DNA from: Methanobacteriaceae archaeon
Lineage (GTDB): Archaea; Methanobacteriota; Methanobacteria; Methanobacteriales; Methanobacteriaceae
DNA: 49,983 nt
Reading direction: 5' to 3'
NCBI GenBank assembly: GCA_030016715.1
Contig: JASEJD010000011.1
Coordinates: 1 to 49,983 of the forward strand
Position 1 is the first letter of the stretch; each line of letters opens with the position of its first letter. Shown piece after piece: positions 49,632 to 49,983 of this stretch. The notes under the pieces are model-generated. The model had not been told where the DNA came from. It did not search any database and was given only the letters and a program-made list of their open reading frames with translations. The position numbers were made by a program, and so were the translations under genes.

Positions 49632-49983
49632 ATGAATATCCCTTTAAATCCTGATTCAAAAGACCCTATTTGGACTTTGTTTGGTAAAGTAATTAAACTT
49701 ATCGATAGTAGAAATTTTCAGCAAGAATTGGCCCGAAACAAACTTCAAAGCACGAATAAATATCAAAATATGTTAAAGATAGTTTTATTGGCATCATATT
49801 TTAATTTAGAAGTATCACATGTTTACTTTGAGGTGAAAAATCGAGATAAACTCCGTAAATTTTTAAATATTAAAGATATGTTAACTTTAAAACAAATAAG
49901 AGAATTTTATTCACGTAAAAATGAAAAAAAATACTTGGAAATGGCATTAAAAACATTAAATAAACTAGAATTTAAAAAAATAC
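49632..49983 (+). CDS. N-terminal part of a probable transposase (cut by window edge)
   Basis: An open frame from ATG 49632 runs to the window end without a stop (117 codons). The product starts [19 protein letters not shown] and contains [33 protein letters not shown] and [18 protein letters not shown]. This arrangement looks like the N-terminal part of archaeal IS transposases of the sort found in Methanobrevibacter (ISM1/ISNCY-like), but the catalytic DDE domain is outside the window. A plain hypothetical protein is the alternative. The coding bases are as AT-rich as the neighbours. Confidence 0.5.
   Translation, partial: MNIPLNPDSKDPIWTLFGKVIKLIDSRNFQQELARNKLQSTNKYQNMLKIVLLASYFNLEVSHVYFEVKNRDKLRKFLNIKDMLTLKQIREFYSRKNEKKYLEMALKTLNKLEFKKI

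Overview
The window is chromosomal DNA of a methanogenic archaeon, almost certainly of the order Methanobacteriales and most like a low-GC Methanobacterium or Methanobrevibacter. The evidence is archaeal information-processing genes (TFE, Spt5, archaeal L1/P0/P1 ribosomal genes, RadB, ABCE1/RLI, HMf-type histone, aEF1B), archaeal lipid genes (UbiA-family ether-lipid synthase, archaetidylinositol phosphate synthase-like enzyme), FtsZ, and methanogen cofactor genes (ComA of coenzyme M synthesis, a DUF39/ferredoxin 'methanogenesis marker 16'-type protein, a probable MfnE of methanofuran synthesis). The gene order from tfe through comA, ftsZ, the L11-L1-P0-P1 operon, alaS, thiI, fbp and radB matches, as I recall it, the MTH1669-MTH1694 stretch of Methanothermobacter thermautotrophicus. 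Genes are dense, intergenic DNA is very AT-rich, and GGAGG/GGTGAT ribosome-binding sites precede ATG and fairly often TTG starts.

Layout. 1-2740: tRNA-Ile(GAU), adenylate kinase coupled to a MIP18-like Fe-S assembly protein, a short ArcS, and MsrB. 2953-6569: a redox cluster of a glutamate-synthase-like flavoprotein with a cysteine-rich head, a thiamine-diphosphate enzyme fused to rubredoxin, and a small protein carrying the same cysteine-rich module. 6759-7881: an HD-domain protein and TFE. 8202-12194: a five-gene same-strand cluster led by comA with a soluble ABC ATPase, a HypB/UreG-like GTPase, a Fe-S protein and an F420-ligase-family protein. 12669-21133: a pyruvate-kinase-C-terminal-like protein, ftsZ, secE-spt5-rpl11-rpl1-rplP0-rpl12, and alaS. 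21294-32149: marker-16 protein, thiI, fbp, DUF434 and DUF357 proteins, a CDP-alcohol phosphatidyltransferase, Sua5/TsaC, radB, an aminotransferase, ABCE1 and a histone. 32412-36015: pth2, mfnE, a 53-residue Zn-ribbon gene, aEF1B, the ether-lipid prenyltransferase and a CDGSH protein. 36143-37039: a decayed EamA-type transporter gene. 37043-46320: DEAD-box helicase, a thymidylate-kinase-like/polyprenol-kinase pair, two membrane proteins, a methyltransferase, and a TadA/TadC-type secretion pair. 46407-49245: a cbiMNQO-type cobalt/nickel ECF transporter operon with operator-like dyads upstream. 49632-end: the start of a probable transposase.

No CRISPR array or prophage is visible. The strongest candidates for undescribed biology are the comA-linked ATPase/GTPase/Fe-S cluster, the DUF2769-rubredoxin-TPP redox operon, the 12-residue histidine repeat tail on CbiO, the paired dyads upstream of cbiM, and a very compact divergent promoter that appears to drive two leaderless genes.
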